DNA of 64,000 nucleotides from Paenibacillus sp. FSL H3-0469 (GTDB lineage: Bacteria; Bacillota; Bacilli; Paenibacillales; Paenibacillaceae), in NCBI RefSeq assembly GCF_038051945.1, contig NZ_CP150302.1, positions 1,674,001 to 1,738,000 of the forward strand, in the 5' to 3' direction. The position numbers and the translations under genes are program-made. The first letter of the stretch is position 1. Every line of letters starts with the position of its first letter. The notes under the pieces were generated by a model. That model worked only from the letters and a program-made list of their open reading frames with translations, ran no database searches and was not told the DNA's origin. This document shows, piece after piece, positions 25,182 through 34,904 of the stretch.

Positions 25182-25769
25182 TTACACCCTCTCAGCCTGC
25201 TCTTCAACTTCAGGCTCATAGAAATAGGATTCGAGCTGCAGCTTCACACTGCTCCTAGCCCGGAACAGCAGTGACTTCACAGAGCTGACGCTCTGCTCCA
25301 GAATCACGGCAATTTCCTGGTAATCCATCTGATCATATTCACGCAGAATCAGCGCAGAACGCTGCTTCTCCGGGAGTTTGTTAATCGCTTCGCGGACGAG
25401 CTCCATCCGTTCCTTACGCAATGCTGCCTGTTCCGGGGCAACATCAAGCGGTGCCACAGGCGTATACCCGCTCTCTTCGAGCGACACATTCCCGGCACGG
25501 TTCTTACGAAGTTCACTCAGCACTGTATTGCGGGCAATCGTGTACAGCCATGTGGAGAAAGAAGCATCCACTTCCCGGAAGGAATGAAGACTCCGGAAGG
25601 CTTTGTAGAAGGTCTCTGAACAGAGGTCTTCGGCAATCAGCTCCATATGGGAGTTCTTCAGCATGTGGTACACAAACGCCAATATCTTGCGTTGATATCG
25701 CCGCATGAGTTCCGAGTATAATTCTGTATCGCCTTGCTTGATTAGCTGGATCAACTGGGAATCCGTCAT
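25182..25769 (-). CDS. ECF-type RNA polymerase sigma factor
   Basis: A 195-aa group 4 sigma factor. Region 2 covers residues 20-95 (LAFVYHMLKN, AEDLCSETFYKAFRSL, STWLYTIARN) and region 4 covers residues 125-180 (LPEKQRSALILREYDQMDYQEIA, VSSVKSLLFRARSS). The gene pair with the downstream anti-sigma factor suggests an envelope-stress switch. The sequence resembles the SigW/SigX/YlaC branch, but I do not assign a named orthologue. A candidate self-promoter lies upstream. Confidence 0.92.
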   Translation of the reverse strand: MTDSQLIQLIKQGDTELYSELMRRYQRKILAFVYHMLKNSHMELIAEDLCSETFYKAFRSLHSFREVDASFSTWLYTIARNTVLSELRKNRAGNVSLEESGYTPVAPLDVAPEQAALRKERMELVREAINKLPEKQRSALILREYDQMDYQEIAVILEQSVSSVKSLLFRARSSVKLQLESYFYEPEVEEQAERV

Positions 25770-25823
25770 GGTGAGTCGGCCCTCCTCGCCCTTGCACGTG
25801 TAATCCCGTCCGGTCCGTATCTA

Positions 25824-25852
25824 CTTATACCGGGCAGGTAACAAAAAGTTGC
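25824..25852 (-). promoter_or_regulatory. Candidate ECF autoregulatory promoter
   Basis: On the minus strand, GCAACTTT (25852-25845) followed after about 15 bases by CGGTATAAG (25832-25824). The AAC core of the -35 and the CG-T core of the -10 fit ECF promoters in general. It lies 55-85 bp upstream of the sigma gene, as expected for autoregulation. The -10 is imperfect. Confidence 0.45.
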
Positions 25853-26181
25853 GGCATTACTTCAAATTTGCAGCACAAAAATCCAATCTTCCTATGTATA
25901 TTCAACTTACCGTTATTTAAGGCTTGGTGTATGTAAATACTGAAAAAAATTCGCATATTTACAACTTTCATTCTTTTCAAGTCAGAAGAAAGGCAGCATT
26001 CTGCTTACAGGACAACACAGCCCGTCTCCACTTGTTCAGCAAGCGGTTACCTATACTTGGAAGGAATCTATAAACATACTTAACCCAGTATAGCACAGTT
26101 TCTAACAGGAGGAAATTAATAGACTTTGAGAGAAGCACAGACAGGCCGGTGAAAGCGGTGTTATTTTCTTTGAATAAAGTG

Positions 26182-26210
26182 TTGACAAAATGTAAACGGA
26201 TACATATAAT
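26182..26210 (+). promoter_or_regulatory. Perfect consensus sigma-A promoter for the intergenic RNA
   Basis: TTGACA (26182-26187), a 17-bp spacer, TATAAT (26205-26210). Both hexamers are exact and the spacing is optimal. The only downstream feature before the convergent tyrA gene is the candidate RNA. Confidence 0.9.
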
Positions 26211-26216
26211 AAAAGT

Positions 26217-26309
26217 ACAGTATGGTTTCTCTCCACTCCTATCCAAACACTACACGGTTCCAAGAAATTGTGAACTGTAACCGCTTATTATGTAAGCGGT
26301 CTTTTTTTT
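26217..26309 (+). ncRNA. Candidate small noncoding RNA, about 93 nt
   Basis: It runs from the predicted start six or seven bases after the -10 box to an intrinsic terminator (ACCGCTTA 26280-26287, TAAGCGGT 26293-26300, then eight T). The 5' end TACAGT (26216-26221) can pair with ACTGTA (26274-26279), and GGTTTCT with AGAAATT, making a long closing stem. Its large loop carries the C/U-rich stretch 26228-26244 with two CTCC blocks, which could pair with Shine-Dalgarno sequences. The only ATG has no ribosome site, so it is unlikely to be coding. The 320 bp before the promoter (25861-26181) is AT-rich and shows no gene; a 90-codon minus-strand frame there covers the promoter and is rejected. Confidence 0.72.
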
Positions 26310-26397
26310 GTCCATTTTTGCGAACATTTGGGTGTTTACTGAGCGCTTGTTTACTGCTGGAGCGTGGGCATCACCCTAGAGAAAGCTGTTAGTGTTC

Positions 26398-26436
26398 AAA
26401 AAAAGAGCCTGGGCTTCTGGCCCCGGCTCTTTTTTT
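26398..26436. terminator. Bidirectional terminator at the end of tyrA
   Basis: AAAGAGCC-T-GGG and CCC-C-GGCTCTTT with a run of A before and T after, so it can act on both strands. It overlaps the tyrA stop codon (26435-26437) and would also stop read-through from the sRNA on the plus strand. Confidence 0.92.
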
Positions 26437-27529
26437 ACATATATACGGTATAATCATTCTCCTGCAGCAGAACTCTGGCCCGCTCCATGTCATTCTCCTG
26501 GCGGAAAGATAAGCGCATGATCCCGGGAACATCCTCACGGCTCTCAATAATCTGCACGTTGCTAAGGTTGATACCCTGGTCGCCCAGCTCCGTAGCAATA
26601 CGGCCGATAATGCCGGGGTGATCGGGAACATCAATATGCAGATCGAACAGCGGAGTGATCATTCCCTTGCGCCGCTCAGGCAGCTGGCTGCGGAATTGAT
26701 TCGCCTCCTGGAAGGCTGACTCGATCCCTGCACCATCCCCGCTCTCCAGCAGATGGATGAACGAAGACACCTCATCGTTCCAATCCTTCAGCAGCCGCAG
26801 CATCACAGAGCGGTTATTCAGCAGAATATCGCGCCAGATGATCGGATCGCTCGAAGCAATGCGGGTAATATCACGGAAGCCCCCTGCAGCCAGCGTGCTG
26901 TACAAGGAGTCCGAATGGTCATATGCATGAATCTGATTCACCAGGGCTACCGCAATAATATGCGGCAGATGGCTGATCGCTCCAACAATCTCATCGTGGC
27001 GCTCCGGATCAAGCCGGACAATCTGCGCTCTAGTATGTAGCAGGAGCGACTCCAGAGCCTGGTATGCCGCTTCAGGTACGCCTGGAGGGGGCGTAAGCAC
27101 GTAGTACGCATTCTCAAACAGTAAGGAGGAGGCTGCCTCTACGCCTGAACGCTCCGATCCGGCCATGGGATGGCCTCCGATGAAATGTACACCGGGAATA
27201 TCCAGTGCAAGGGCACATGCGGCGATGCTAGCCTTGGTACTGCCGACATCTGTAATGATGCAGCCCGGCTTCAGCGGCAGCCTGCTTAACCGCTGAAGAT
27301 AGTCCTCAAGCATGCCAACCGGCACACACAGAAAAATATAATCCGCATCCAGTGCAGCTTCCTCTAGTGATAATGTAGCCTGATCAACCACACCTCTGCT
27401 CACATATTTGGCAGCAGATTCAGGGCGGTGGGCATGGCCAACAACGGTCAACCCCTCCTTGCCTTTGAAGCAAAGGGCTAGTGAGCCGCCGATCAGGCCG
27501 ACACCGAAAATTGCTATTTTTGTCGTCAT
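26435..27529 (-). CDS. tyrA: Prephenate dehydrogenase
   Basis: A 364-aa NAD-dependent enzyme of tyrosine synthesis, converting prephenate to 4-hydroxyphenylpyruvate. N-terminal Rossmann loop FGVGLIGGSLAL; the GGHPMAGSERSG segment and HDEIVGAISHLPHIIA belong to the prephenate-binding part; an ACT domain fills about residues 290-364, consistent with feedback control by tyrosine. I prefer the ATG at 27529; a TTG 36 bp further upstream is possible. It is the last gene of the trp-hisC-tyrA cluster; aroE, which follows tyrA in B. subtilis, is absent. Confidence 0.94.
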   Translation of the reverse strand: MTTKIAIFGVGLIGGSLALCFKGKEGLTVVGHAHRPESAAKYVSRGVVDQATLSLEEAALDADYIFLCVPVGMLEDYLQRLSRLPLKPGCIITDVGSTKASIAACALALDIPGVHFIGGHPMAGSERSGVEAASSLLFENAYYVLTPPPGVPEAAYQALESLLLHTRAQIVRLDPERHDEIVGAISHLPHIIAVALVNQIHAYDHSDSLYSTLAAGGFRDITRIASSDPIIWRDILLNNRSVMLRLLKDWNDEVSSFIHLLESGDGAGIESAFQEANQFRSQLPERRKGMITPLFDLHIDVPDHPGIIGRIATELGDQGINLSNVQIIESREDVPGIMRLSFRQENDMERARVLLQENDYTVYM

Positions 27530-27588
27530 GTTCTTAGTACTACCTGCCTTCTGTGGTATCGTCAATCCAGCTTCTGAGCCTTTTGCGG

Positions 27589-28686
27589 TTATGCGCGAAT
27601 TTCCTGCTCCTTCAGCGCTTGCTCCAGAGCAGCTACGAAGGCTGTGTTCTGCTCGGTGGAGCCGATGGTCACCCGCAGATAGGTCGGATACCGGTGGAAG
27701 CCTGTTCTGACGATGATTCCTTGGCGCAGCAGCGTATCAAAGACTTCAGCGGCCGGTTTGCGTACATCCACCATAATGAAGTTGCCGTGGGCCGGGAACG
27801 ACGTCAGCCCGAGACGCGTGAATTCCGCCTGGAGCTGCACAATCCCTGCACTGTTAAGCGTACGGCACTGCTGCACATATTCCTGATCGGAAAGTGCCGC
27901 CACTGCAGCCACCTGAGCCAGGCGGGTCGTATTGAACGGCTCACGCACCTGATTAATCAGGGAAATGACCTGCTGGCTGGCTACACCATAGCCGATACGG
28001 AGCGCAGCAAGACCATAGATCTTGGAAAAGGTACGAAGGACTACCAGATTAGGATATTTGTCAATCAGCTGAATACCGTCAGTGTAGCTGAGATCGGTCA
28101 CATATTCGTAGTAGGCCTCATCCAGGACTACCATCACGCCGGCAGGTACTGCATCCAGGAACGAAATCAGAGCATCCTCAGGCACAATGGTACCGGTCGG
28201 ATTGTTCGGATTACAGATCCAGACGATCTTGGTCCGGTCAGTAATCTTCGCCAGCATCGCATCCAGATCATGCGTTCCGTCCTTAAGCGGGACTTCTATG
28301 GTTACTGCCCCTTCTATATCGGCATTGCTCTTATATACAGAGAAGGTCTGATCGGCCATAATCGTCTCGTCCCCGGGCAGGAAGAAGGCACGGGCAATCA
28401 GAGCAATAATCTCATCCGATCCGCATCCGAAAATAATACGGTCGCCCGCCACGCCCAGGTGCTTAGCCAGCGCTGCCGTCAGCTCCGCGGCAGAGCCGTC
28501 CGGGTATAAAAAGAGGTTATCCAGCTCCGCTACAATAGCGGCCTTTGCACTTGGTGCAGCCCCGTAAGGGTTCTCGTTGGATGCCAGCTTAATGACTTCG
28601 CTTAAGCCCAGCTCCTTCTTGACTTCTTCAATGGGTTTCCCGGGCTTGTAGACAGGAAGGTCAACAATATTCGGTTTTGGATTCAT
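27589..28686 (-). CDS. hisC: Histidinol-phosphate aminotransferase
   Basis: A 365-aa PLP enzyme, fold type I. The lysine that binds PLP is in TFSKIYGLAALRIGYG, about residue 225; NPNNPTGT and the arginine of the C-terminal part (LRVTIGS) bind substrate. In B. subtilis this hisC gene within the trp cluster serves both histidine synthesis and the last step of tyrosine and phenylalanine synthesis. It lies between trpA and tyrA, in the B. subtilis order. Confidence 0.94.
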   Translation of the reverse strand: MNPKPNIVDLPVYKPGKPIEEVKKELGLSEVIKLASNENPYGAAPSAKAAIVAELDNLFLYPDGSAAELTAALAKHLGVAGDRIIFGCGSDEIIALIARAFFLPGDETIMADQTFSVYKSNADIEGAVTIEVPLKDGTHDLDAMLAKITDRTKIVWICNPNNPTGTIVPEDALISFLDAVPAGVMVVLDEAYYEYVTDLSYTDGIQLIDKYPNLVVLRTFSKIYGLAALRIGYGVASQQVISLINQVREPFNTTRLAQVAAVAALSDQEYVQQCRTLNSAGIVQLQAEFTRLGLTSFPAHGNFIMVDVRKPAAEVFDTLLRQGIIVRTGFHRYPTYLRVTIGSTEQNTAFVAALEQALKEQEIRA

Positions 28687-28709
28687 GGGTGATCCTCGCT
28701 CTCCAAAAG

Positions 28710-29534
28710 TTAATTAGGTCTTAATTGTGCCACAAATTCACGAATTTGCAACAGTCCGGCGCTTCTCGTCTGCGGCTGGGACAGCAGGGGAATAACCTCC
28801 TCCACCTTGCGGACAATGGCGCTGCCCACTACTACCCCATCACAGATCTTGGCAAAACGGGATACCTGTTCTCCAGTGGAGATTCCGAATCCTACAGCAA
28901 TCGGCAGGTCCGTAGACCGGCGGACGGACGCAATGAACTCATCTACTCCGCTGTGGAAGCTAGAGCGTTCCCCGGTTACACCGAGCGAGGATACGCAATA
29001 GACAAAGCCGCTGGCGCCGGATACAATCCGGGCAATCCGTTCGCTGGAGGTCGGGGCTACGAGCGGAATGAGATTCACTCCGGCGGCATGGCTGCGTGCA
29101 CGCATGTCTTCTGATTCCTCAATCGGCAGGTCGGGTATAATCAGCCCGCTGATCTCATGGGTATTCAGCTCCGCAAAAAACGTATCCAGCCCCATCTGCA
29201 GCACCGGATTATAATACGTGAACAGGATGAACGGCAGCCCGCTGCCTGCCTGCCTTGCTTTCAGCGCCGTCTCCATACAGGTGCGCAGATGAACCTTGCT
29301 GCGAAGCGCTCTAGCGGACGCCCGCTGGATAACCGGACCGTCGGCAAGCGGATCGGAGTATGGAACGCCAAGCTCCAGGATATCCGCTCCTGCTGCCTCC
29401 AGCTCGGCAATAATATCCAGCGTAGTCTCAAGATCAGGATCGCCTACGGTAAGGAACGGAATAAGGGCAGTACGGCCTTCCGCCTTGAGCCGGTTAAACG
29501 CCAGGTCCATCCGGTTCGTCGTTTCAGTTGTCAT
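28710..29534 (-). CDS. trpA: Tryptophan synthase alpha subunit
   Basis: A 274-aa TIM barrel that splits indole-3-glycerol phosphate, passing indole to TrpB. Motif [19 protein letters not shown] holds the second catalytic acid (Asp), and [13 protein letters not shown] and GFGIS form the phosphate site. The ATG at 29534 overlaps the trpB stop by 4 bp and has GGGGCGGAG upstream. A longer frame would extend into trpB. Confidence 0.96.
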   Translation of the reverse strand: MTTETTNRMDLAFNRLKAEGRTALIPFLTVGDPDLETTLDIIAELEAAGADILELGVPYSDPLADGPVIQRASARALRSKVHLRTCMETALKARQAGSGLPFILFTYYNPVLQMGLDTFFAELNTHEISGLIIPDLPIEESEDMRARSHAAGVNLIPLVAPTSSERIARIVSGASGFVYCVSSLGVTGERSSFHSGVDEFIASVRRSTDLPIAVGFGISTGEQVSRFAKICDGVVVGSAIVRKVEEVIPLLSQPQTRSAGLLQIREFVAQLRPN

Positions 29535-30730
29535 TGCTGCTCCGCCCCTTCCGTATAAGCCATAATGGATTCGACATCTTTGTCGCCGCGTCCCGACAGG
29601 CAAATCACCACAATATCATCCTTGGTCAGCGTCTTGCCAAGCTTCACCACATGGGCAATGGCATGAGCCGATTCCAGGGCGGGAATGATGCCCTCCGTCA
29701 CGCAGAGCAGCTTCAGCGCATCCAGCGCTTCCGCATCGGTCACCGGCACGTACTGGGCACGGTGAATGTCCTTGAGATAGGAATGCTCTGGCCCAACGCC
29801 CGGATAATCGAGTCCGGCCGATATGGAATGGGCCTCAATGACCTGTCCATGCTCATCCTGCAGCAGATAGCTCATTGAGCCCTGGAACACGCCATGGCTT
29901 CCTTTGCTCATGGTTGCTGCATGGAAGGGTGTGTCTACGCCTTTACCGGCAGCTTCAACACCGATCATCCCCACCTGCTCATCCTCCATGAACGGATAGA
30001 ACATGCCGATAGCATTGCTGCCTCCGCCTACAGCGGCAACCAGCAGATCCGGCAGACGCCCTTCGGCCTCAAGGATCTGGCGGCGGGTCTCATCCCCGAT
30101 AATCCGCTGGAAGTTACGGACCATCATCGGATACGGATGGGGACCTACCGCAGACCCAAGCACGTAGAACGTATCTTCTACGTTACTCACCCAGTAGCGG
30201 AGTGCCTCATTCCCGGCATCCTTCAGCGTTCTGGAGCCGGAGGTCACCGGAATAACCTCTGCCCCGAGCAGCTTCATCCGGAAGACATTGAGCGCCTGGC
30301 GGCGGGTATCCTCTTCACCCATGAACACCTTGCATTCCATACCGAGCAAGGCGGCTACCGTAGCTGTAGCTACTCCGTGCTGGCCTGCGCCGGTTTCGGC
30401 AATCACCTTGGTTTTACCCATCATTTTGGCCAGAATGCCTTGTCCGATCGCGTTGTTGATTTTGTGGGCGCCTGTATGATTGAGGTCCTCCCGCTTCAGA
30501 TAGATCTTGGCTTCGCCAAGCTGCTTACTTAGCCGCTCTGCATAATACAGCGGGGTCTCGCGGCCCGAATACTGCTTGAGCAGATAATCTATTTCCTCCT
30601 GAAAGGCCGGGTCTGCCGAGAATTTATTATAAGCCTCTTCCAGCTCAATCAGTGCAGTCATCAAGGTCTCAGGAACGAAGCGGCCTCCAAAAGAACCAAA
30701 ACGTCCATTTTTGTCCGGTACTTGTATCAT
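29531..30730 (-). CDS. trpB: Tryptophan synthase beta subunit
   Basis: A 399-aa PLP enzyme joining indole and serine. The PLP lysine is in [26 protein letters not shown] and the phosphate-holding [13 protein letters not shown] are present. Its start overlaps the trpF stop by 4 bp. The COMM-domain region is intact and the length is usual. Confidence 0.97.
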   Translation of the reverse strand: MIQVPDKNGRFGSFGGRFVPETLMTALIELEEAYNKFSADPAFQEEIDYLLKQYSGRETPLYYAERLSKQLGEAKIYLKREDLNHTGAHKINNAIGQGILAKMMGKTKVIAETGAGQHGVATATVAALLGMECKVFMGEEDTRRQALNVFRMKLLGAEVIPVTSGSRTLKDAGNEALRYWVSNVEDTFYVLGSAVGPHPYPMMVRNFQRIIGDETRRQILEAEGRLPDLLVAAVGGGSNAIGMFYPFMEDEQVGMIGVEAAGKGVDTPFHAATMSKGSHGVFQGSMSYLLQDEHGQVIEAHSISAGLDYPGVGPEHSYLKDIHRAQYVPVTDAEALDALKLLCVTEGIIPALESAHAIAHVVKLGKTLTKDDIVVICLSGRGDKDVESIMAYTEGAEQQ

Positions 30731-31407
30731 GATTGCTTCACCCTTTCTACGAAAGCTGTCATTTTAGCAATGTCCTTACTGCCGTTACTCTCTACTCCGC
30801 TGGAGACATCCACGCCATAAGGGGCGTAGCCATCCAGCAGCTCGTTCACATTGTCCGGATGCAAGCCTCCGGCTATAAATAAAGGCAGCGCATGCTTCGC
30901 CGCCGCTTGCTGGTATAAGGGGATCTGCTCCCAATCAAAGGTACGGCCCGTTCCGCCGCTGTCCTGCGGATCATAGGTATCCAGCAGCAGCGCATCAATA
31001 GTGCCTGCATAGCTGTCCAGCAGAGCCTGAACCTCATCCCCCGCATCAGAACTGCGTCCGGCAACCGAAAGGGCCTTCCAGACCTTAACCTGGGGAAAAG
31101 CAGCCTTGACCTCCGCACAGAACTGCGGACTCTCTTGTCCATGAAGCTGCACAACATCCAGCGGTACCGTTCTCAGCAGCTCTGCCAGCTCAGAAAGTTC
31201 GGGGTTAACGAATACGCCTACCGGGCGGGGCGCAGGCTCAGACTTCCAGTTTCCCAGCTCCGCAATCAACTCCGCAGCCACACCCGCGGTAACTCTCCGG
31301 CGGCTGGGTGCAAACACCAGGCCCACATAATCGAGCGGCAAACTATTCATAGATTTTAGCACTTCAACGCCCTGAAGTCCACAGATTTTTACGAGAGGTT
31401 CAGTCAC
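30727..31407 (-). CDS. trpF: Phosphoribosylanthranilate isomerase
   Basis: A 226-aa TIM-barrel isomerase making the CdRP intermediate. The catalytic cysteine is in VKICGL near residue 8 and the general acid is the aspartate of LLLDTYD. I choose GTG 31407, which is 11 bases from GGGAAGGA; another GTG at 31416 is only two bases from that site. The start overlaps the trpC stop by 8 bp. Confidence 0.94.
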   Translation of the reverse strand: MTEPLVKICGLQGVEVLKSMNSLPLDYVGLVFAPSRRRVTAGVAAELIAELGNWKSEPAPRPVGVFVNPELSELAELLRTVPLDVVQLHGQESPQFCAEVKAAFPQVKVWKALSVAGRSSDAGDEVQALLDSYAGTIDALLLDTYDPQDSGGTGRTFDWEQIPLYQQAAAKHALPLFIAGGLHPDNVNELLDGYAPYGVDVSSGVESNGSKDIAKMTAFVERVKQS

Positions 31408-32230
31408 GCTGCACACGATCCTTCCCGGCTGGAAGCGGACCGAGCAGCTGATGGATTGCCTGCTCTACATCCGGCTGGCGCATCAGGTATTCTCCGACCA
31501 GCACACCGGTTGCCCGTGTCTTGCGGAGATACGCAATATCCTCCGGCCCGGTAATCCCGCTCTCGCTGATTACGGGAAGACCGGCTGGCAGCAAGGCTGC
31601 CAGCTCCTCCGTAGCGGAGAGCGATGTTTCGAACGTTTTGAGATTCCGGTTATTGATGCCCAGCAGAACCCCGGGATGTTCAGCCTTACCAGTAGACAAT
31701 ACCGTCTCCAGTTCAGTGCGGTCATGGACCTCAATCAGGATATCGAGCCCAAGCGCGGCAGCGGTGTCCGTGAACGCGGCGAGCTGCTGCGGGGTCAGAA
31801 TGGCCGCAATCAGCAGAATGGCATCTGCACCAAGCAGCCGGGCCTCATAGATCTGCTTCTCATCGATAATGAAGTCCTTGCGCAGCAGCGGAAGCTGCAC
31901 AGCCTCTCTTACCTGCTGGAGATACACGCCGCTGCCCTGAAAATAATCCTTGTCCGTCAGCACGGACAGGCAATCCGCGCCTCCCGCTTCGTAACCCCGG
32001 GCAATCGTCACCGGATCAAAATCGGCCCGGATCAGCCCCTTGGACGGTGAGGCCTTCTTCACTTCAGCGATCAGCCCCATCTCCCGGTTCCGGCGTTCAG
32101 TCAGGGCACTGCGGAAGCCTCTTGTAGCAGGCAAACCTGCAATGGAGCGCTCCGCCGCAGCGAGCGAGAATTGCACGCTTAACGCTTCTACCTCTTTCAC
32201 TTTCGTGGCAACAATCCGGTCAAGATACAT
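31400..32230 (-). CDS. trpC: Indole-3-glycerol phosphate synthase
   Basis: A 276-aa TIM barrel that closes the indole ring with loss of CO2. Catalytic-site sequences EVKKASPSKG, LLRKDFIID and LGINNRNLKTF are all present. The ATG at 32230 has AAAGGAG seven bases away and overlaps the end of trpD by 11 bp. Confidence 0.96.
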   Translation of the reverse strand: MYLDRIVATKVKEVEALSVQFSLAAAERSIAGLPATRGFRSALTERRNREMGLIAEVKKASPSKGLIRADFDPVTIARGYEAGGADCLSVLTDKDYFQGSGVYLQQVREAVQLPLLRKDFIIDEKQIYEARLLGADAILLIAAILTPQQLAAFTDTAAALGLDILIEVHDRTELETVLSTGKAEHPGVLLGINNRNLKTFETSLSATEELAALLPAGLPVISESGITGPEDIAYLRKTRATGVLVGEYLMRQPDVEQAIHQLLGPLPAGKDRVQRD

Positions 32231-33260
32231 AATCAAGCTCCTTTGTCATCGCTTTTAACTGTTCCAGCTTGCGTAGAGCCGCTCCTGAATCCACAACCTC
32301 TCTGGCACGGTCCACGCCTTCCTTAAGTGTATCGGCAAGACCGGCGACATAGATGCAAGCTCCGGCATTCGCCAGTACGATATCACGGTACGGATTGATA
32401 TTACCCTCCAGCACGGTAGTGATAATCGCCGCATTCTCTGCGGCATCCCCGCCCATTACATCCTCCAGCGGATGCTGGCTGAGGCCAAGCTCCTGCGGTG
32501 TAATTACGTAGGTGGTGACGACGCCCTGCTTCAGCTCGGAGACCTGCGTCGGTGCCGAGATGCTGATCTCATCCAGGCCGTCCAGGCTGCTGACAATCAT
32601 CGCCCGCTTGGAGCCCAGCTCACCCAGGACCTTGGCCACCGTCTCTGTCTTGTTACGGTCGTAGATGCCCATCAGCTGCCGGTCTGCTCCGGCCGGATTG
32701 GTCAGCGGACCCAGCATATTGAAGACCGTCCGCACACCCAGCTCACGGCGGGGAGCAGCGGCATGCTTCATGGACGGATGATAGATTTGAGCGAACAAGA
32801 AGCAGATGCCGATACTATCCAGACATTGCCGCGCCTGCTCTGCATTCAGATGAATATTGACGCCAAGCGCCTCCAGCACATCTGCACTGCCCGCTCTGCC
32901 GGACGCCGAACGGTTGCCGTGCTTCGCCACTCTTACAGAAGCAGCAGAAGAGATGATCGCCGAAGCTGTGGAGATATTGAATTTATGAATGCCGGAGCCG
33001 CCCGTGCCGCAGGTATCCAGCAGCTGGCTCCGCTCAGTAAGCACCTGTGTGCCGAAACCGCGCATTGCCTCTGCGAAGCCGGTGATTTCTTCAACGGTCT
33101 CCCCTTTGATCCGCAGTGCGGTCAGCAGCGCACCGATCTGCGCCGGTGAAGCTGCACCTTCCATAATCGTGCCCATAATCTCGCGGGCCTGCGTACGGGT
33201 AAGATCCTTTCCCTCGATTAAACCGGCAATTCCTGATTGTAGTAACTGGCTTGCGTCCAT
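32220..33260 (-). CDS. trpD: Anthranilate phosphoribosyltransferase
   Basis: A 346-aa enzyme that transfers the phosphoribosyl group of PRPP to anthranilate. Diagnostic motifs DTCGTGGSGIHKFNIST (PRPP loop), KHGNRSASGRAGSADVLEALG and VFNMLGPLTNP are present. It begins after AGGAGG with a seven-base gap. The region between it and trpE (33261-33338) shows no terminator. Confidence 0.97.
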   Translation of the reverse strand: MDASQLLQSGIAGLIEGKDLTRTQAREIMGTIMEGAASPAQIGALLTALRIKGETVEEITGFAEAMRGFGTQVLTERSQLLDTCGTGGSGIHKFNISTASAIISSAASVRVAKHGNRSASGRAGSADVLEALGVNIHLNAEQARQCLDSIGICFLFAQIYHPSMKHAAAPRRELGVRTVFNMLGPLTNPAGADRQLMGIYDRNKTETVAKVLGELGSKRAMIVSSLDGLDEISISAPTQVSELKQGVVTTYVITPQELGLSQHPLEDVMGGDAAENAAIITTVLEGNINPYRDIVLANAGACIYVAGLADTLKEGVDRAREVVDSGAALRKLEQLKAMTKELDYVS

Positions 33261-33338
33261 GGTGGATGTCCTCCTAAAAGTTTTAAGTTTTATGGAGCAT
33301 TCTCTGCTCTTCTGATCTCGTCTCTGCTAATTCCCGGC

Positions 33339-34892
33339 TCACGGGGTATATTCGTACATATAATCCTGGTTAATGACCTGTTTTTCCTTCACCTCGGCGG
33401 GGAACATTGCTTCCGCCATACGGATGGCCTTCAGCATTCCTTTGGCCTTGTTCACCGTCTCCTCATATTCCTTCTCCGGCACCGAATCCCAGACGATTCC
33501 TGCTCCGGCCTGCACGTAAGCACGGCCCTTGCGGAAAATAATCGTGCGGATGGTGATGCAGGAATCCATGTTCCCGGAGAAGCCGAGATAGCCGATCGCT
33601 CCGGCATAAGCCCCGCGGGCTTCCCGCTCCAGCTCGGCAATAATCTCCATTGCCCGCAGCTTCGGCGCTCCCGATACCGTACCTGCCGGAAGGCAGGAGA
33701 GGAACGCATCGAAGAAATCCTTATCCTCAGCCAGCGTTCCGGTCACATTCGAGACTAGATGCATAACATGCGAGTATTTCTCGATCTCCATGAACGTATT
33801 GCATTTCACGCTGCCGAATTTCGAGACCCGGCCCAGATCATTGCGGCCCAGGTCGACCAGCATCAGATGCTCCGCACGTTCCTTCTCGTCCTCAAGCAGC
33901 TCTGCGGCGAGCTGATGATCCTCAGCCGCGCTCGCTCCGCGCGGCCGGGTTCCGGCAATCGGCCGGGTCTCCACCCGTCCGCCATCCACCTTGACCAGCG
34001 CTTCCGGCGAGGTGCCGACGATGATCTCCTCATCCATTTTCAGATAATACATGTAAGGAGAAGGATTCAGAATGCGCAGCATCCGGTACACATGCAGCGG
34101 AGAGACCTCGGTCTCGATATGCATCCGCTGTGACAGCACCACCTGGAAGATATCTCCGGCACGGATGTATTCTTTGGCCTGCTCTACGTTGCTTATATAC
34201 TGCTCCTTCGTGAGATTCGAGTGAATCTCTCCCAGCTCGATATCCTGCGGAATGCTGCGGCGGTTGACGTTCTCCTTCGGGCCTTCCTTTTGCAGCTCCT
34301 CTGCCAGATTCACTAAGCGGTTGCTCAGTTCCTCGTAATTGGCCCGGATATCCGAATCCGTATCGCCATCCTTAATATGAAGATTACCCACCAGCAGGAT
34401 CTGCTGCTTCACATGATCGAAGACGATAATGCGGTCACAGAACATAAAGCGGATATCATCCATATTCAGGTCATCTACCGCATGTGCGGACAGCTTCTCG
34501 TAATACTGCAGAAGATCGTAGCCGAAGAATCCGATGGCTCCGCCTGTGAACGGCGGCATGCCGTCCAGCTTGGGACTGCGGTAGGAACGGAGCAGCGCTT
34601 TCAGCTCCTCGACAGGTTTGCCGGACAGCTGTTTTTTCTCGCCGCCGACCTCCACCTGGATCTGCCCCTTTTTGCCGGAGATCATCAGGAACGGATCACT
34701 GCCGATAAAAGAATAACGCGCCCACTGAATGCCGCCCTCTACACTCTCCAGCAAAAATGCGCGGTCCTGCTCGGCAAACCGCTGGAACAGCCGGATCGGC
34801 GTTTCCATATCAGCCAGCAATCTTGTTACAACAGGGATCAGATTATATTCGCGCGACAGCGACACCACTTCTTCAATGCTCGGATTCGTCAC
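33339..34892 (-). CDS. trpE: Anthranilate synthase component I
   Basis: A 517-aa enzyme converting chorismate and ammonia or glutamine to anthranilate. The N-terminal part contains the tryptophan feedback site (LLESVEGG), and the C-terminal chorismate-binding part has IVGTSPEALV, RPIAGTRPRG, DLGRNDLGRV and GAPKLRAMEII. The start is a GTG with AGGAGG eight bases upstream. The glutaminase subunit trpG is not in the window, as in B. subtilis, where it is encoded with folate genes. The gene is read from a leader with TRAP-type control. Confidence 0.97.
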   Translation of the reverse strand: MTNPSIEEVVSLSREYNLIPVVTRLLADMETPIRLFQRFAEQDRAFLLESVEGGIQWARYSFIGSDPFLMISGKKGQIQVEVGGEKKQLSGKPVEELKALLRSYRSPKLDGMPPFTGGAIGFFGYDLLQYYEKLSAHAVDDLNMDDIRFMFCDRIIVFDHVKQQILLVGNLHIKDGDTDSDIRANYEELSNRLVNLAEELQKEGPKENVNRRSIPQDIELGEIHSNLTKEQYISNVEQAKEYIRAGDIFQVVLSQRMHIETEVSPLHVYRMLRILNPSPYMYYLKMDEEIIVGTSPEALVKVDGGRVETRPIAGTRPRGASAAEDHQLAAELLEDEKERAEHLMLVDLGRNDLGRVSKFGSVKCNTFMEIEKYSHVMHLVSNVTGTLAEDKDFFDAFLSCLPAGTVSGAPKLRAMEIIAELEREARGAYAGAIGYLGFSGNMDSCITIRTIIFRKGRAYVQAGAGIVWDSVPEKEYEETVNKAKGMLKAIRMAEAMFPAEVKEKQVINQDYMYEYTP

Positions 34893-34904
34893 TTGGGTAA
34901 CCTC

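Noticed and set aside
25977..26246. 89-codon minus-strand frame between the sigma gene and tyrA
   Set aside because: No ribosome site; it overlaps the consensus promoter and the 5' part of the candidate sRNA in antisense.
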